Positions 45,107 to 57,600 of a stretch of 64,000 bases of DNA are shown here, one piece after another. Every line of letters begins with the position of its first letter. The first letter of the stretch is position 1. The position numbers were made by a program, and so were the translations under genes. Source of the stretch: Chrysaora quinquecirrha (Eukaryota; Cnidaria; Scyphozoa; Semaeostomeae; Pelagiidae). Under the pieces are notes generated by a model that was not told the origin of the DNA, searched no databases, and was given only the letters and a program-made list of their open reading frames with translations. The DNA lies in assembly GCA_014526335.1 (NCBI GenBank), contig JACTAT010000013.1, positions 4,966,182 through 5,030,181 of the forward strand, in the 5' to 3' direction.

Positions 45107-47502
45107 GATTTTTAGCTCCTGCTTACGCAGCAAATCCAAACAAGCCGGCATTAAGATCAAGCACGATATTTCAAAGCATCTATCTTGTTGAGAAGGAAAT
45201 GTTTCGTGACCTGTAATCTGGCTTGAAAAAGGTGTTTTAGCAGATAGCAACGTTTTCTAAACTATTGCCTTTGAGTCCTAATATTTTGACCGCAATTAAC
45301 TGAACGATGAACATGCAAAACAGATGTCAGGCATGACCTTATAGATTTGCTTTAAGAGTAACCTCAATGATACCGCCTATTTGCCTTCCGATTTCGAGCT
45401 AAGAGGTTAATGAGCAATCAAGCTTTGTTTTAGTTGAAGTATATTTATTAGCAGCACGAAGTAACTGATAAATTAACTGCATGCAAGAGACTCGCTATGC
45501 ATAATCTCTGAAAGCAAAGGCAGGCTGCGTCGACGTTCAATTTGCAACATTAACCACCGTCTGTGTGTGTGTCTAAGTTGAAAGGAGTTCATTAGCAGCA
45601 CGATGTAACAGATGAGAGAAATGCAACAGTCTTTCTATCTGTTCTACTACCTGAAATCTTCAGGTAGCAAGCTTCGAAGTTTGGTAATACGGACGTCTGT
45701 CCTGTCTAACTAAGTTGAAAGGAGCAGCGTGGTGCAATACAACTGACGGAAATCAACATACTGGCACAATCGTAGCTATCGCCACTATAGTCATCGATAC
45801 ATCTTAACAGGCAAAGGCATTAAGTGCTGGCAGCTTCGCACAATCTCTCGGATCCAACAACATCCAGATTCACGCCACCAGAGAATGAAAATACTTGCAT
45901 TTGGCTAACAGTACAATTCTAATACAAGTCGTCTAGTTTTCTGTTGATTTCAAGCGATTTTATTCAAGCCTTTCCCTTTTCCATCAATAGTTTTCTTGCA
46001 CAGTTCAGCTACTTTTAGGCTGACTTTAAGCGATTTTAAATGAAGCATTTTCTTCCACTACGTCTTGCGTTTATCAAACTGAAACTGAGCAGGTGATTAG
46101 GTTGAACTTATAAGTATCATATTGAGTACAGAACAGGTATTTGACTGCTTACCAGTTGATAAATAAGCTTGTTTTGTTTCAAGACTAATGAAGCAAAGCA
46201 GGTCGCTTAATGCAGAACAGAGAGGCACGTGTGGATTTTCTCATGACTTACTGTTTTATTAATATTTATGAAGCTTTCAGATTATACAGCATTATAGCTG
46301 TTACATGATGCTTTGTACCCATTTCATACTTGGTGGTGTGTTAAGGCAAAATTAAGGTGTTTTGAATTTGCGGAATTCTCAGCGTTCATTCTATATCCTC
46401 CACAGAGACACACAAAAGTAATAAGCTGCTGTGAAGGAGAATGCAGCAACCCCATTTGTACCACAGATGGATAAAATACAAAGAGCAGTGAGGCCCAAAG
46501 GTACCTGTGGACTAACTCAGGGGGACGACATCCTTTTACTTAGTAAATATTAGAAAACACCCATTTGCTGCTAAATAACACATTAAGACAGAATGAAGTG
46601 TTTAAGAATGGCTCGAGTTACACAACAGAATCATTAAGACAAACATTCTAGTGCATAGAAAGGACATGTTATATCTAGTCCTTCTCCTCCCATTCCTCTG
46701 TATTGATCATTGCCAGTTTCTTTTCACTCAACTTGCAATGATTGGTCAGTAAAAAACTAAGAGAATGATAGGTATTGAATCATCTACCATTTCCAAGGAC
46801 TGTTGCTCATTTAGAAATTTGTTGGTACTACACCTCACTGATTTGTTAAGAATTCATCTCTGGTCTACTTCTGCATGCTTATACTTTTAACAATGAACTA
46901 GAATAAAATATCAGTTTGTTGCTTATGGCCAACATCAACTTTAAGACAATCAAAGTTGATTTCCTCAAATCTCAACTGTCTAATTAATTTTGGTCCTAGT
47001 ACCACCACCACACAAATCTGCCAAAATATTGGCAATTTTGGCAGAGGCAACAAAACAAGATTGTTATATATATGCTCTGTTTGCCATTAAACGAATTATA
47101 TGCATGTAGATTGCAATAAAGATGTAGATTCCAAGAGCAGATGTTTCGCAGAGAAATCCAAAGAAATTCATTTACAATTGTCAGGAAACATATAATATAG
47201 CATCTTTTTCACATAGCTTCTAGCCTTTTTAATTTGATGTTTTGATGCAATCTATGATGTCACTTAATTAATTCTATTGCAGCAGTAGCCAATCAAATTC
47301 CAAGACCCATAAAAGGTCAAATGTGGGTAGCATAGTTTCACATGCAGGCCCATTCACCTTAAGACAAGACTGGTAAATAACAAGTAGCAAGACAGTTTGA
47401 TGTGAAAATGGTCTTTTCTCTCTCACAAAGGTGTTGGTACAGGGTCTATTGGATTAAATTTATAAATTGGGCCATTTTTTGCAACCTAATGTGCCAAGGA
47501 GC

Positions 47503-47612
47503 ATGTCACTCTTCAAAAAGGTATATGAGATTTCTTTGAAAACAGAAGGATTTTTGAGGGATTTCTGTGCAAACAATAGGTTTTTGAGCTAGGGTGTAGG
47601 AGTGAATCACCC
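47503..47612. repeat. MITE-like repeat, copy of 27041-27175
   Basis: AAAAAGGTATATGAGATTTC and GGATTTTTGAGGGATTTC, then GGAGTGAATCACCC, follow the family order. The copy is diverged. Confidence 0.5.
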
Positions 47613-48879
47613 CTCCTTTTCAGAAGACTGACCTAGTGGCCCTGGGCCCCTTGCTTATAAGAATGCACCTCAATCTTGCAGACAATATCTTGTGAACTTT
47701 TTTCAATTCTGTCAGAAACCATTATGAAATTCAGGGGTTAATCTCAGCTTAGCAGGACATAGGTAAGTGGTAGGGTACCTAGTTATTCTTTAAGTTCAGC
47801 TGGATTGGATTGATGGGGCTTAAGTATGTTTTGAATCATATAGTAATCAATAATCATCCCTCACACTCCCTCATTTTTGCGAAATTAAAGTTGTTTCCAA
47901 AAATCCTGACCTTGAAGCACAAGCCTGTCTGGCCAGGCCACCTTCCGCAATGGTTGAAAAAAAAGGGGAAAAACTTTTCCAAAATGAGCCGGTTCTTCTT
48001 TTTGCAATTGAGTGAAAATTATCCATTCATCCTTCACAAAATTGCGCTAGACTGTGAAAGAATGCAAAATTAAATTACATTATTCAAATGGAGCGCAAAC
48101 AAGATGCATGACAGCTGTTTTCTTTCCCAAAAAAGACCATTTGGACTTCCAGTGGGCCTAAGCTAAAAGCGCTTGTCAATTCGTTTAGACTAAAGTCCAT
48201 ATCTTATCGGTATTAATTCAAATTTAAGAATATAATGTGAACATTGAAAGTCTTAAAACTGTTTTATAAAGGCTTAACAAGTAAATACCTTTGTCCAACA
48301 TCGATTTTTGAAAATATCTCATCCGCCAATGCAGCAAAGCAGGTTTGACAAGGACCAACATCAAACCGTCCGCACGAAAAATTTTTCCTTCCTGATCTTT
48401 TGATGATAAAAAATACTTGCGATTTCTTCTATTGTTCTCTTTGTTATTGCATCATGTGAGACAACAACAATAAACAATAATAGACAATAGATTTATGGGA
48501 AAAATTACAAACCCTCCCGTTCAGCACGTGATTAGAGAGAGACAAGGTGTGAAAAGGGGGAAATGTTCAACAGTGCAACAAGGGGGGGGACTAACTGCGA
48601 TGCCTTCTGAAAACTTTGAACGTAGAAGAAAAGAGAGGACATGAAGTTTCAAGAAAATATCTGTAATGCTTATTAGATAGCTTTATGTTTCTGCAAAACC
48701 AAAAGTTATTTTATTTATGAGGAAAGTCTCAATCCCCAACCCGGAAAACACAGAAGAACATCATAAATGTGTTACATTACGAATGGGACAAAAATTAATA
48801 ATGGGACATCTTCATACAGAGGACACCTTGAACAGTCGAGATGATTTCAAAGTCGGAGGGACACGGAAGTTTAGGAGGC

Positions 48880-49010
48880 AGAGGGGCATTTCAATCTTCT
48901 AAAAAAAGCGTACGAGATTCTTATTGAAACAAAAGGATTCTTACAAGATTCCTATAAAAACAATGGAGATTCCAATTGGAGGGTGTAGGATATTCCAAGG
49001 AGTGAATAAT
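48880..49010. repeat. MITE-like repeat, copy of 27041-27175
   Basis: GAGGGGCATTTCAATCTTC, GCGTACGAGATTC and AAGGAGTGAATAATC follow the family order. Confidence 0.5.
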
Positions 49011-50313
49011 CATTGGCGCTTGCAACAAGGCTACACACATTGGAAATATGTTTTGGGAGAGGAGGGGTACTTTTTCCATCATATTGAAATCTTGAAGGAT
49101 GGTGCTCCTTTCAGCTCGCTGCTGGTTCAGTCGTCGCTTGTTTTTTCTCCAAAAGGACGACGGACGTCGCAGTGAGCCTCCAGTGAGCGCACGGAAAAAA
49201 CATGTTTGCAAACATTTTGTGCGAACCCCGTGCGAACACGGGATGTCTGTTGTTGATGGCGTTTACGTGATTACTGTACCATTCAAAAAGATCCGGACCT
49301 TTTTGTTCAACATGACTTCACAACTTCCCAAAAAGTTACGGTCACTCGGTCCTCGATGGAAAGGATGGATAGAAGGTCAATTGGAATGGAACAAAAGAAA
49401 ATCTCATGCTGCACCCAAGTCAGACCTATTTTTTATTGTTAAGTGGGGAAGATTTGAAGGTAGGGGTAATTTTGTCTTGAAGAAGAATAAACACTTTTCT
49501 GGATTGATTCTGATGCTTCGTTCGTGGCGTAGAAGCTGTGGCTCCGTGACGCTAAGGAAAGGAAAGGAATAAACCCAACAGTGAGACAGTGCGAGACTGA
49601 GACAAAAATTATTCTTATAAAATGTTTTGAAATCATTCATTATTCAATATATTAAATCACTCTGCGCAATATATTATTATCTTCGCTATTTTTCAATTAA
49701 TGCTAAATGATTTATTAAAGATCTCGATTAAAGGTTTAGAATCATAAATATGTATGAACATATGTACAATCTGATTCTTTAAATCAAAAATTCAAACAAA
49801 TGTTGAAACAAAATCGAACATTAAAATGTGATACAGTGAGAACTTTCTTTTTAAAACAAATACGACGAACGCATTATGTTAACTTAAAAAGTTTAAAGTG
49901 AAAAAGCAATGTGTAAAATCAGAATGATTATGTAGTTGGAAATTCTGAACATGAACAAGAATGTGCAGAACAATTTGTAATTCTTGGAGAAAAGATATGG
50001 CAAAACTAGGAGACTTGTCGCGCGCGACACTAGATATATGGGCGTGTCTCCCAGGGTGGCTAAACATGCGAGTGACAAGCGAGCAACATATCCCCTGAGT
50101 CATTTGCATGTAAAATAGTTTCTGAAATGTTTCTGTTGTCTCCCAGAAACTTTTGTGTGTCTCTTGCTACAAATTTTGTCGCGCGCGTCAAAGTTTCCGA
50201 GGTGGCTAAACTTGGAGACACCGAGGGGACACCAATGTATCAGGGATATCAATGGTGTGCGCGACATGTCTCCTAGTCTAGTCAGGCCTTTAGGGGCGGT
50301 TATGAAATAAAGA

Positions 50314-50540
50314 AGGCCCGGGCCAACCTTGCAAACATTGTTGGTCAGACATATGAGGTTTGTCCATTGGATCTTATCGTTCAAACATTGCTTGACAAGA
50401 AACAATTTGCTTAAAATTATCTGCTGATAACATAGTTTCGTCAACAATTGTTTGAACGCGGGCAAACAGTCAAAACACTGTTTCACAAGCAAATATCAAA
50501 TGATTGACAAAACAGAGTTTAATCGTTTGCCCAGGTTCTA
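50314..50540. mobile_element. MITE of the GGCCCTGGCCAAACG family, diverged
   Basis: It begins near GGCCCGGGCCAACCTTGCAA and ends GTTTAATCGTTTGCCCAGG, with family words such as ACATTGTTGGTCAGACAT. The target duplication is no longer clear. Confidence 0.5.
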
Positions 50541-50814
50541 AAACATATTGATGTACAGTGACCAAAAGAATTGGAATGCTAAGCTTTAGAACAATGAAGT
50601 TCTAGAACAATTGTCATGAGCGTTTGAATGGAAACCACTAAGGCGTGAAATGAAAACATTCAAAGTGTGAAAGTGCGTTTGAAATAAAAATCTTGAAACA
50701 AAACGTTGAAAAAGTCAGGTAAGGATTGAAATGAGAACGGTTCAAATACATACATATGTACACTTCAGTGTGAAATTGTTATCCAAAATCTCGACTATTT
50801 GAAATTAAAACGGC

Positions 50815-51290
50815 AAGGTGTGAAATGAAAACATTCAAGTGTAAAATGAAATGAACATCTAGGTGTGAAACTGCATGAATGAAACGAAACATCTAACAAA
50901 GCATATAAACAATTGAGGATTGAAATGAAAACGGTTCGAATGCATACAATTCAGTTTGAAACTGTTATAAAAATGGTAGGGGTTTGAAATTAAAACGGCA
51001 AGGTGTGAAATGAAAACATTCAAGTGTAAAATGAAATGAACATCTAGGTGTGAAACTGCATGAATGAGACGAAACATCTAACAAAACGTACAAACAATTG
51101 AGGATTGAAATGAAAATGGTTCGAGTGCACACAATTCGATTTGAAACCGTTTTAAAAATGGTAGGGGTTTGAAATTAAAACGGCAAGGTGTGAAATGAAA
51201 ACATTCAAGTGTAAAATGAAACTTTCTAGGTGTGTAACTGCGTGAATGAGATGAAGCATGTAACATAAGTTTGGAATGAAACACTAGAAC
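50815..51290. repeat. Tandem repeat of about 185-bp units
   Basis: The block CGGCAAGGTGTGAAATGAAA, followed by CATTCAAGTGTAAAATG and TCTAGGTGTG, starts near 50810, 50994 and 51180. Within each unit a shorter theme, GTGTGAAATGAAAAC, is itself repeated. No coding or satellite function is apparent. Confidence 0.75.
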
Positions 51291-51616
51291 GTGTTTCTCT
51301 GGCTAGTTATTGAACTCCTATTGGTTTATTAATTGCGTGTTTCCAAGGACGTATGGAATTAAAATTAGAACAATCGAAAATAAGATCTTTTTGAAGGGGC
51401 AACAGAAGCCCCTGTGCTTTTGAATTAAACGTAACTTACAGAAGAAAAGTGCCTATCACTTACTCTTTAGTGCAAAATGCCAAATGAAGGGTGGGGACGC
51501 TTATCCATTTCTCAAATATACTTTTTACGTTTATTTAGCACAGATGAGTATATATATTAGATGAGTATGTAAAGAATGTGTACATCGGAATGAAAATTTG
51601 CAAACAGTGCAAAAGT

Positions 51617-54600
51617 CTAGAAAAACTTGTGAAATGGTCTTAAATCAGATTCTTCGTTACCCTGTTCTTCATCTGCTATTTTTTCTTTTTCTTCTTTATT
51701 TGTCTCTTGAGTATGTTTGTGTACTGCAATATTTGACTTTTTGCGTCCACGGCCTTTCGATACTAATCCTTTCTTGTTGGCACGTTCGATAACTTCCTTC
51801 ACGGTTGGCTCAACAAACTATAAAGAAACACAATTTTCTTCAGTTAACAAGAAAAGAGGAGTGCTAGGAGCGCTGGTTGAAAAATGCAAGAGATAAAAGA
51901 TAATTGCATTTCAAAGCAGCTTTGCTCTGCTCGACGGCACTGTCGACCTTGGAGGAAAATATCTCCTTATAACTATCTCCTTACTAACTACAGCAGTACA
52001 CCCGCTATAACTCGAACCTCTAAGCACAGTACTCCAAGGGACGGATGAAAATGGTTCCAGTTAACAAACATTCGAATTATGGGGACTCTAGATAACTCGA
52101 AGTTAACGGTGAAACAAAAATTTATTCGAGTTATAGAGAGTTTGTAAGGCTTAATACAGATCAAATGTGTTTGGCGAAAAGTGCAGTCTTTTAAATGCAG
52201 AATAGAAGTTCCTTCGGGTCTAGTGCCCAAATTAATTTTGATCACTGTTCATGTAAGTGCTTGATTTGACGAAAGAAAAATTTGATTCCATTCATAAAGT
52301 TTTGTTATGGTCCCCTTCACCTATAACGAAGTCTAAGGCCCTCACCAAACAATCAAACATTGTTGATCCAACATTTGAAATTTGCTTGTCAAGCAAAATG
52401 TTTACCGTTTGGCCACGTCCAAAAACATTGCTCGTCCAACATTTCTTGCCTGCGTCAAGCAAAAAATGTTTTTGAACTTTTTCAAAAACATCAAGCAAGA
52501 AGTTTTGCTAATTTTTGCTTGCCAAGCAATGTTTGATTGTTGGCCGCCTTTCCAACATCGCCTGTCAAACATTTCTTCTGTTTTTGACAAACTGCAACAA
52601 CTTGCAACATTTCATAACCTAGCAACATTTCTTAGCAACAAGGCGTTCGTACTTGTGCATTAGCAAAAACATCTTTGGTGGACAGCAATGCTTCTGGGCG
52701 TGGCCAAACGGTCAAACATTTGTTGCAGAGCAAATTTGAAATTTGAAATGTTGGACCAACAATGTTTGATCGTTTGGCCAGGGCCTAATATCAGAGAGAA
52801 AGGGCCGAAAGGAGATAAAAAAACAGCTTGAGATAAAGAATGTTCGAGTTTCGAGTTCGAGTTAAGTAAGAATTCGAACCTGTCTTTTCAGCAAAGCAAC
52901 GAAGCATCCGTTCATATATGAAGATGGTTTGAGTTTCAGGTATTTCTCACCTTCAAGACAAAGACAATAAATTAGCTTCCGAGGATGTAGGTAAACAGGC
53001 AGGCCCAGTTACGCTTTATCGGATAACTATCGTTGTTTCTTTATTTTCATATCGGTTATGCTGTTTAATTACACTAATACGATGCCATATCTGGTATCAA
53101 TCTTCCATCAATTGTGCATCATCTCGATGAGAAAGAATCAAAACGGTTGTTGGTAACAACTAGTCTCTGGATTAAAGAAGAAGAAAAAGAATCGCCGAGC
53201 CTATTTACGCAGGACTAGCTCAGAAACAATTACAAATAGGTCTTCTGTTTACACGGGACATGGTTAATCCAAACTTGTCTAGATTTGCTACTGTTCGAGA
53301 AAAGGTTTCCCACTCGGAACCGTTTTTATGAGCATTTGCTTTACAGAGCGTTCCCAAACATGCAAAGGTTACTGATTCAACAGGTTCCGGGTCCATGTAA
53401 ACAAAAAAGTCAATTACAGTCGAGTCCCGCTATCTCGAACTCGCACGGGAAATGAAAATTTGTTCGACATAGCGGGACTTCGAGATATCCGGACTCTGAA
53501 TTTTTTCGATCAAAAAGCGGTCATCTGTGTGTAAAAGTAGAATATAAACCAAGGAAAAGACCTCATTTGTCTCAAAAGCTGCCATAAACATCCAATTTAA
53601 CTAAAATAGTACATTATTGAAGCTTGCTTCATATTTTGCAGTACTTCTTCACAGTACACTGTAAAACAGATCGTCCATGAATTTTAGGGAAAACGCCCCT
53701 AAATTGTATTCGTCCCCATTTTAACACTAAATTGTCCCTTGTTTGTCCTTTAATATTGTGGACAAATGATGTTATTACTGATTTAGTGTCACCTCTACAT
53801 CTTACCCCTAAATCGTCCCTAATTCCAAACTACTCTTGTCCCTACATTGTCCCATAATTATCCCGAATATTTCTGACCCTAAATGACTTTATTGTTCTCC
53901 TTGGCGAGTTTGTCCCTAATTTGTCCATATTTTTTAAAATTTTGCAAAATTCAATAAATAACAGCGCGTAAAATCAAATTTCTAACGGTCAACGTCAACA
54001 TCGGATCAAAGTAGAAAGTTTCAAGGCAGGAAGAAAGAGAGAGGTGCTTGGGAGCAACTTCTGTTGAAAGCCAAAGCTGAATTAAGAAATTGGTAAGTGA
54101 ATCAATGAATATATTCTTAACAATCTGCTAGGGTTCCTGGTTATCCAAGAATGCAAATTTAATGTTTCTTTTGGCATTTTAGACAGTGAACTTAGGCATC
54201 TTGACCTTCGTATTTGAAATTTTTATCTTCAAAAACGAAACAAGAACGATTTTTCTATAGTGTGAATCTTCATGAATATTGGTGATATTTAGTTAGTGGG
54301 GAGCAAACATAAAAGTTATGGTACTGGGAATGACGGATTAGAGAAATTAAGGGCGTTTGGCATCAACTACAATTTTTCGGTTAGCTCAACTATTAGAGCT
54401 TTTCACCTTCAAAATTACAAAATTTTCCATCTGTTCAACCGGTGCCTAACTGAAATGCGGAAAGAAATGCGCAAAGGTACGGCCGAAGTTATCATTTACT
54501 GTTTGTTTTTTTTTAGATATGCTTATTGCTTGATGCTTAAATAGATGGAGGACCACTGCAAGAAAAGAAGAAACTGGCTTTTTCAGATGCGGTATTCGTG

Positions 54601-57600
54601 AATGGCAAGATTGAATGTTGAAGAGTTAAGACAAGGAAAACGAGGAAAGACTGCTGATGGTTGACAGAGGTCTAAGAAACACAAAGACAATACAGTAGTT
54701 CTAGTGAAATATGTTGACACAGACGTTTGAATATTTAGATTATATTGCTACAAGTTGAAAGAGACTTCACCGAAGCTATCATAATTTTGATGTTAGTTAG
54801 ACTTTATTATTAGCTTCAACTAGAGTGTTGGTTTTCATGTAATAACTTAGACTCATTGTAATGTTTTTGTAAGTTACAATTGATACATGAATGGAGATTA
54901 ATTACTCGAAATCTCTAGTGGTATTTCTCGAACAAAAGGTAACATTTTTCAGTGTCCATAAATTTTATGGATAGTTCAGGGACACTTTAGGGACAATCAG
55001 GATTCCCTATACTGTAGGAAATTAACCTTAAAATTTAGGGACGAATCATGGACGAGTTATGGACAATTCAGTGTTAAATTATGGACAAAAAATGGTCATA
55101 GTTTATGGACAAAAAACTCGATTGTCCATAATTATTGAGGACAAAATGTTTTACAGTGTATGCAAAAAACACCACCACATAAAGCATAATAACCCACCAA
55201 ATCAAGCATAATAACCCACCACCGTAGTGCGTATCCACCACAGTACGCAAAAAACGCCACCATAGTGCGCAAAATATACCACCATAGTGCGTATCATACA
55301 TAGTAGTGCGTATCCAACACAGTAGTACGTGTAGATTCGCAAGGGGGACAACAGCTGACCAATATGCAGTCTGTGTACAGAAAATCACACCATAAATTTA
55401 GTTCCTGAGTGCCTGTGGTAAATGGCAAGCGTGTAAACTTTAGAGATGGCAAAGGATTGAAAGTCCCTTGCAAGATAATAATTGTCGGATAACCTAAGTT
55501 GACATTAATCTTAAAAAATGAATTATCATTGTTATAATAAGTAAAAATTGAAAATTTTTGTGACGTTTTGTTCGAGATAACCGGGTTTTTCCTTATAGGA
55601 AAACGATGGGAAATGGGAATCTGTTCGAGATAGCGAGTTGTTCGAGATAACCGAGTTCGAGATAGCGAGGTTCGACTGTAATATAAGTACAAACTTGAAT
55701 GGTTCCAAACAGTACCGGCCAAAGAAACTTCGCTAAACTGGATGCAAAGGTGTTTTGCGAGGTCCTGGTCTAATCCAGCTCGCTTATGGTGTCAGCCGCT
55801 GCCCTCCTTTGCCCCGAATCGCTTCCCGCTGCCTGGATACCTTAACTATACACTTACTGCTAATGAAATCTGCCTAGAATGGAGATATGGCAATATAATA
55901 TAAATAGCATTATCACTTACTGCTTTCGAGGTATCCAGTATTCATTGCATCATTGTTGTCTTCGATTTGTTTTCGCAAGCTCGATACCAAATCAGGCAAA
56001 AAATAAGAAAGTTGAAAGGGACTTTTTGAAGTAGTCTCTTCTCGGTGTTCTTTCAAGATTCTCATGACCAAATCCTCGTTTTCAGCAGCAACATCTGATG
56101 ACGTAAAATACAAAACAGACTGCACTTGCGTGAATTTTAAGGCTTGTCTTAAAATGATGCTTTCTTCACTGATAATTGCCTTTTGCTTTCCAGCATCAAT
56201 CTTGCTGGTGAGCAATTTTGCAGCAACATTTCCTTCTTGTAATACGAAATCAACAGGACTGACAACACCAGATTTCGAACAAGGGACATTGCACATTATG
56301 ATTCTGACTTTCTTAAATCTTTCATCATTGTGTGCGATGTTAGTGAAATTGTCTTCAATCAGCTCGAAATCTGATTAGGAGAGTCAAGGGCGCTTTTCAA
56401 ACATTAAAAAATACACGTGAAGCTGAAGATAAAAATTAACGAGACCTAGACCCTGGCTGTGATTGTGCTGTGGCTGGAGCTCGAACTTCGACTAAACTAA
56501 GTTCCTGACACCATGAGTAAGCTGGATTAGACGACAAGAAACATTTGGAAATTAATCATACAACCTTTTTCTGAAACAAACTAGCAGTCGGGGTCACTAG
56601 TAGAAACTTCTTTCAAAACCCAAACACCATACCCGTCCAGCTTCACACTTGTTTATGAGTCTTTTGAGTTTATGAAACTTCCTTTTTTACTGATTCGGTC
56701 TTTTTCTAATGTTTTGAAACTGACAGTGTCAAACTAAAGTTTGAAAGAAACTGCTACGCAGAAAAAGCAGGACTCTATGACTTAGAGAGTTAACCGGCGA
56801 TTTCATTGAGCTCTCTAACGTTTATACTGATGTTCATGAGTGTCAAACGGAAAAAGTTTGAACGTTACCACAATGGTAGGAAGCTGCTTGTTTTGAAAAG
56901 GATACTCTTAACACCGCTTGCTATCATTTTCTGCTCCAGTTCTACACTCGACCGACTGTGACAGCCACAAATAAACAGCTTTCTCTCCGGGTTGATAAAC
57001 GCAGCAAGATGCGCCGACAAGGAAGCTATGAGGAATAGAACATTATTCATTAATTTGGAATATCTATTAGAATTGGAATTAAAACAATAGTCTCGCCTTA
57101 GAGAAAAGTATCAATATCTTCATGAAACAGCTTTTCATTAACCTTACTTTTACTGTCATTTGCTTAATTTCATCTTCATTAAACAGCGTCGTCTCCATTT
57201 TAAGTAACGTCATCTTTATATAACGATAGTCTTACCTTAAAGTAGCTGACAGCAATTTCATCAAACTAATGTCACTGTCAACGGCCTAATGTCATCTTCA
57301 TTGACCTAATTTCATCTTAATTATACGAGCATCATCTCAATCAAAGTAATGTAATCTTCACAAAACAATAGCATCATCTTAAACTAAGGTAGAGTCACTT
57401 CCATGAAGCTGAAAGTATCTTCATTAACGCAGTGTCAACTTCATGAAACTGATGCTGTTTTTTCTAAGACAACATTATCTTAAATTAAACCTACATTATC
57501 CTATATCTTCACTTAAACAAATAAAACTTATGCAGCAGAGTTTAACAGGATAACTTTTACCTGATTCAGGGTTTGTCAGAAGAACATCATCACCATCAGT

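Larger units (their letters stand above)
45107..51616. other. Gene-free interval between the Fe65-like and NSUN7-like genes
   Basis: I found no conserved exon in these 6.5 kb. It contains MITE-like repeats (47503-47612, 48880-49010, 50314-50540) and the long-period tandem repeat at 50815-51290. A plus-strand open frame at 49309-49572 is discussed under rejected items. The Fe65-like promoter should lie at the left end. Confidence 0.5.
53417..55678. mobile_element. Tigger/mariner-type element, TA duplication, with nested insertion
   Basis: The left end CAGTCGAGTCCCGCTATCTC and the right end GAGATAGCGAGGTTCGACTG are inverted repeats flanked by TA on each side. The right end also carries subterminal copies of GTTCGAGATAACCG. 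The element proper has no recognisable transposase. Most of its length is a second element (53657-55158) and a CCACCACAGTA array (55160-55345). The whole is inside the NSUN7 intron between exons 6 and 7. Confidence 0.75.

Noticed and set aside
47810..48073. Plus-strand open frame of 87 codons
   Set aside because: Low complexity, no motif, no splice or context support. It lies next to a MITE-like repeat.
49099..49572. Plus-strand open frame, MTSQLPKKLRSLGPRW...
   Set aside because: No recognisable domain, no supporting exon downstream, and surrounded by repeats. It could be a first exon or a lineage-specific gene, but nothing in the sequence decides it.
54296..54544. Plus-strand open frame as a transposase
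   Set aside because: Only 82 codons, no DDE/D or DNA-binding motif, inside a non-autonomous-looking element.
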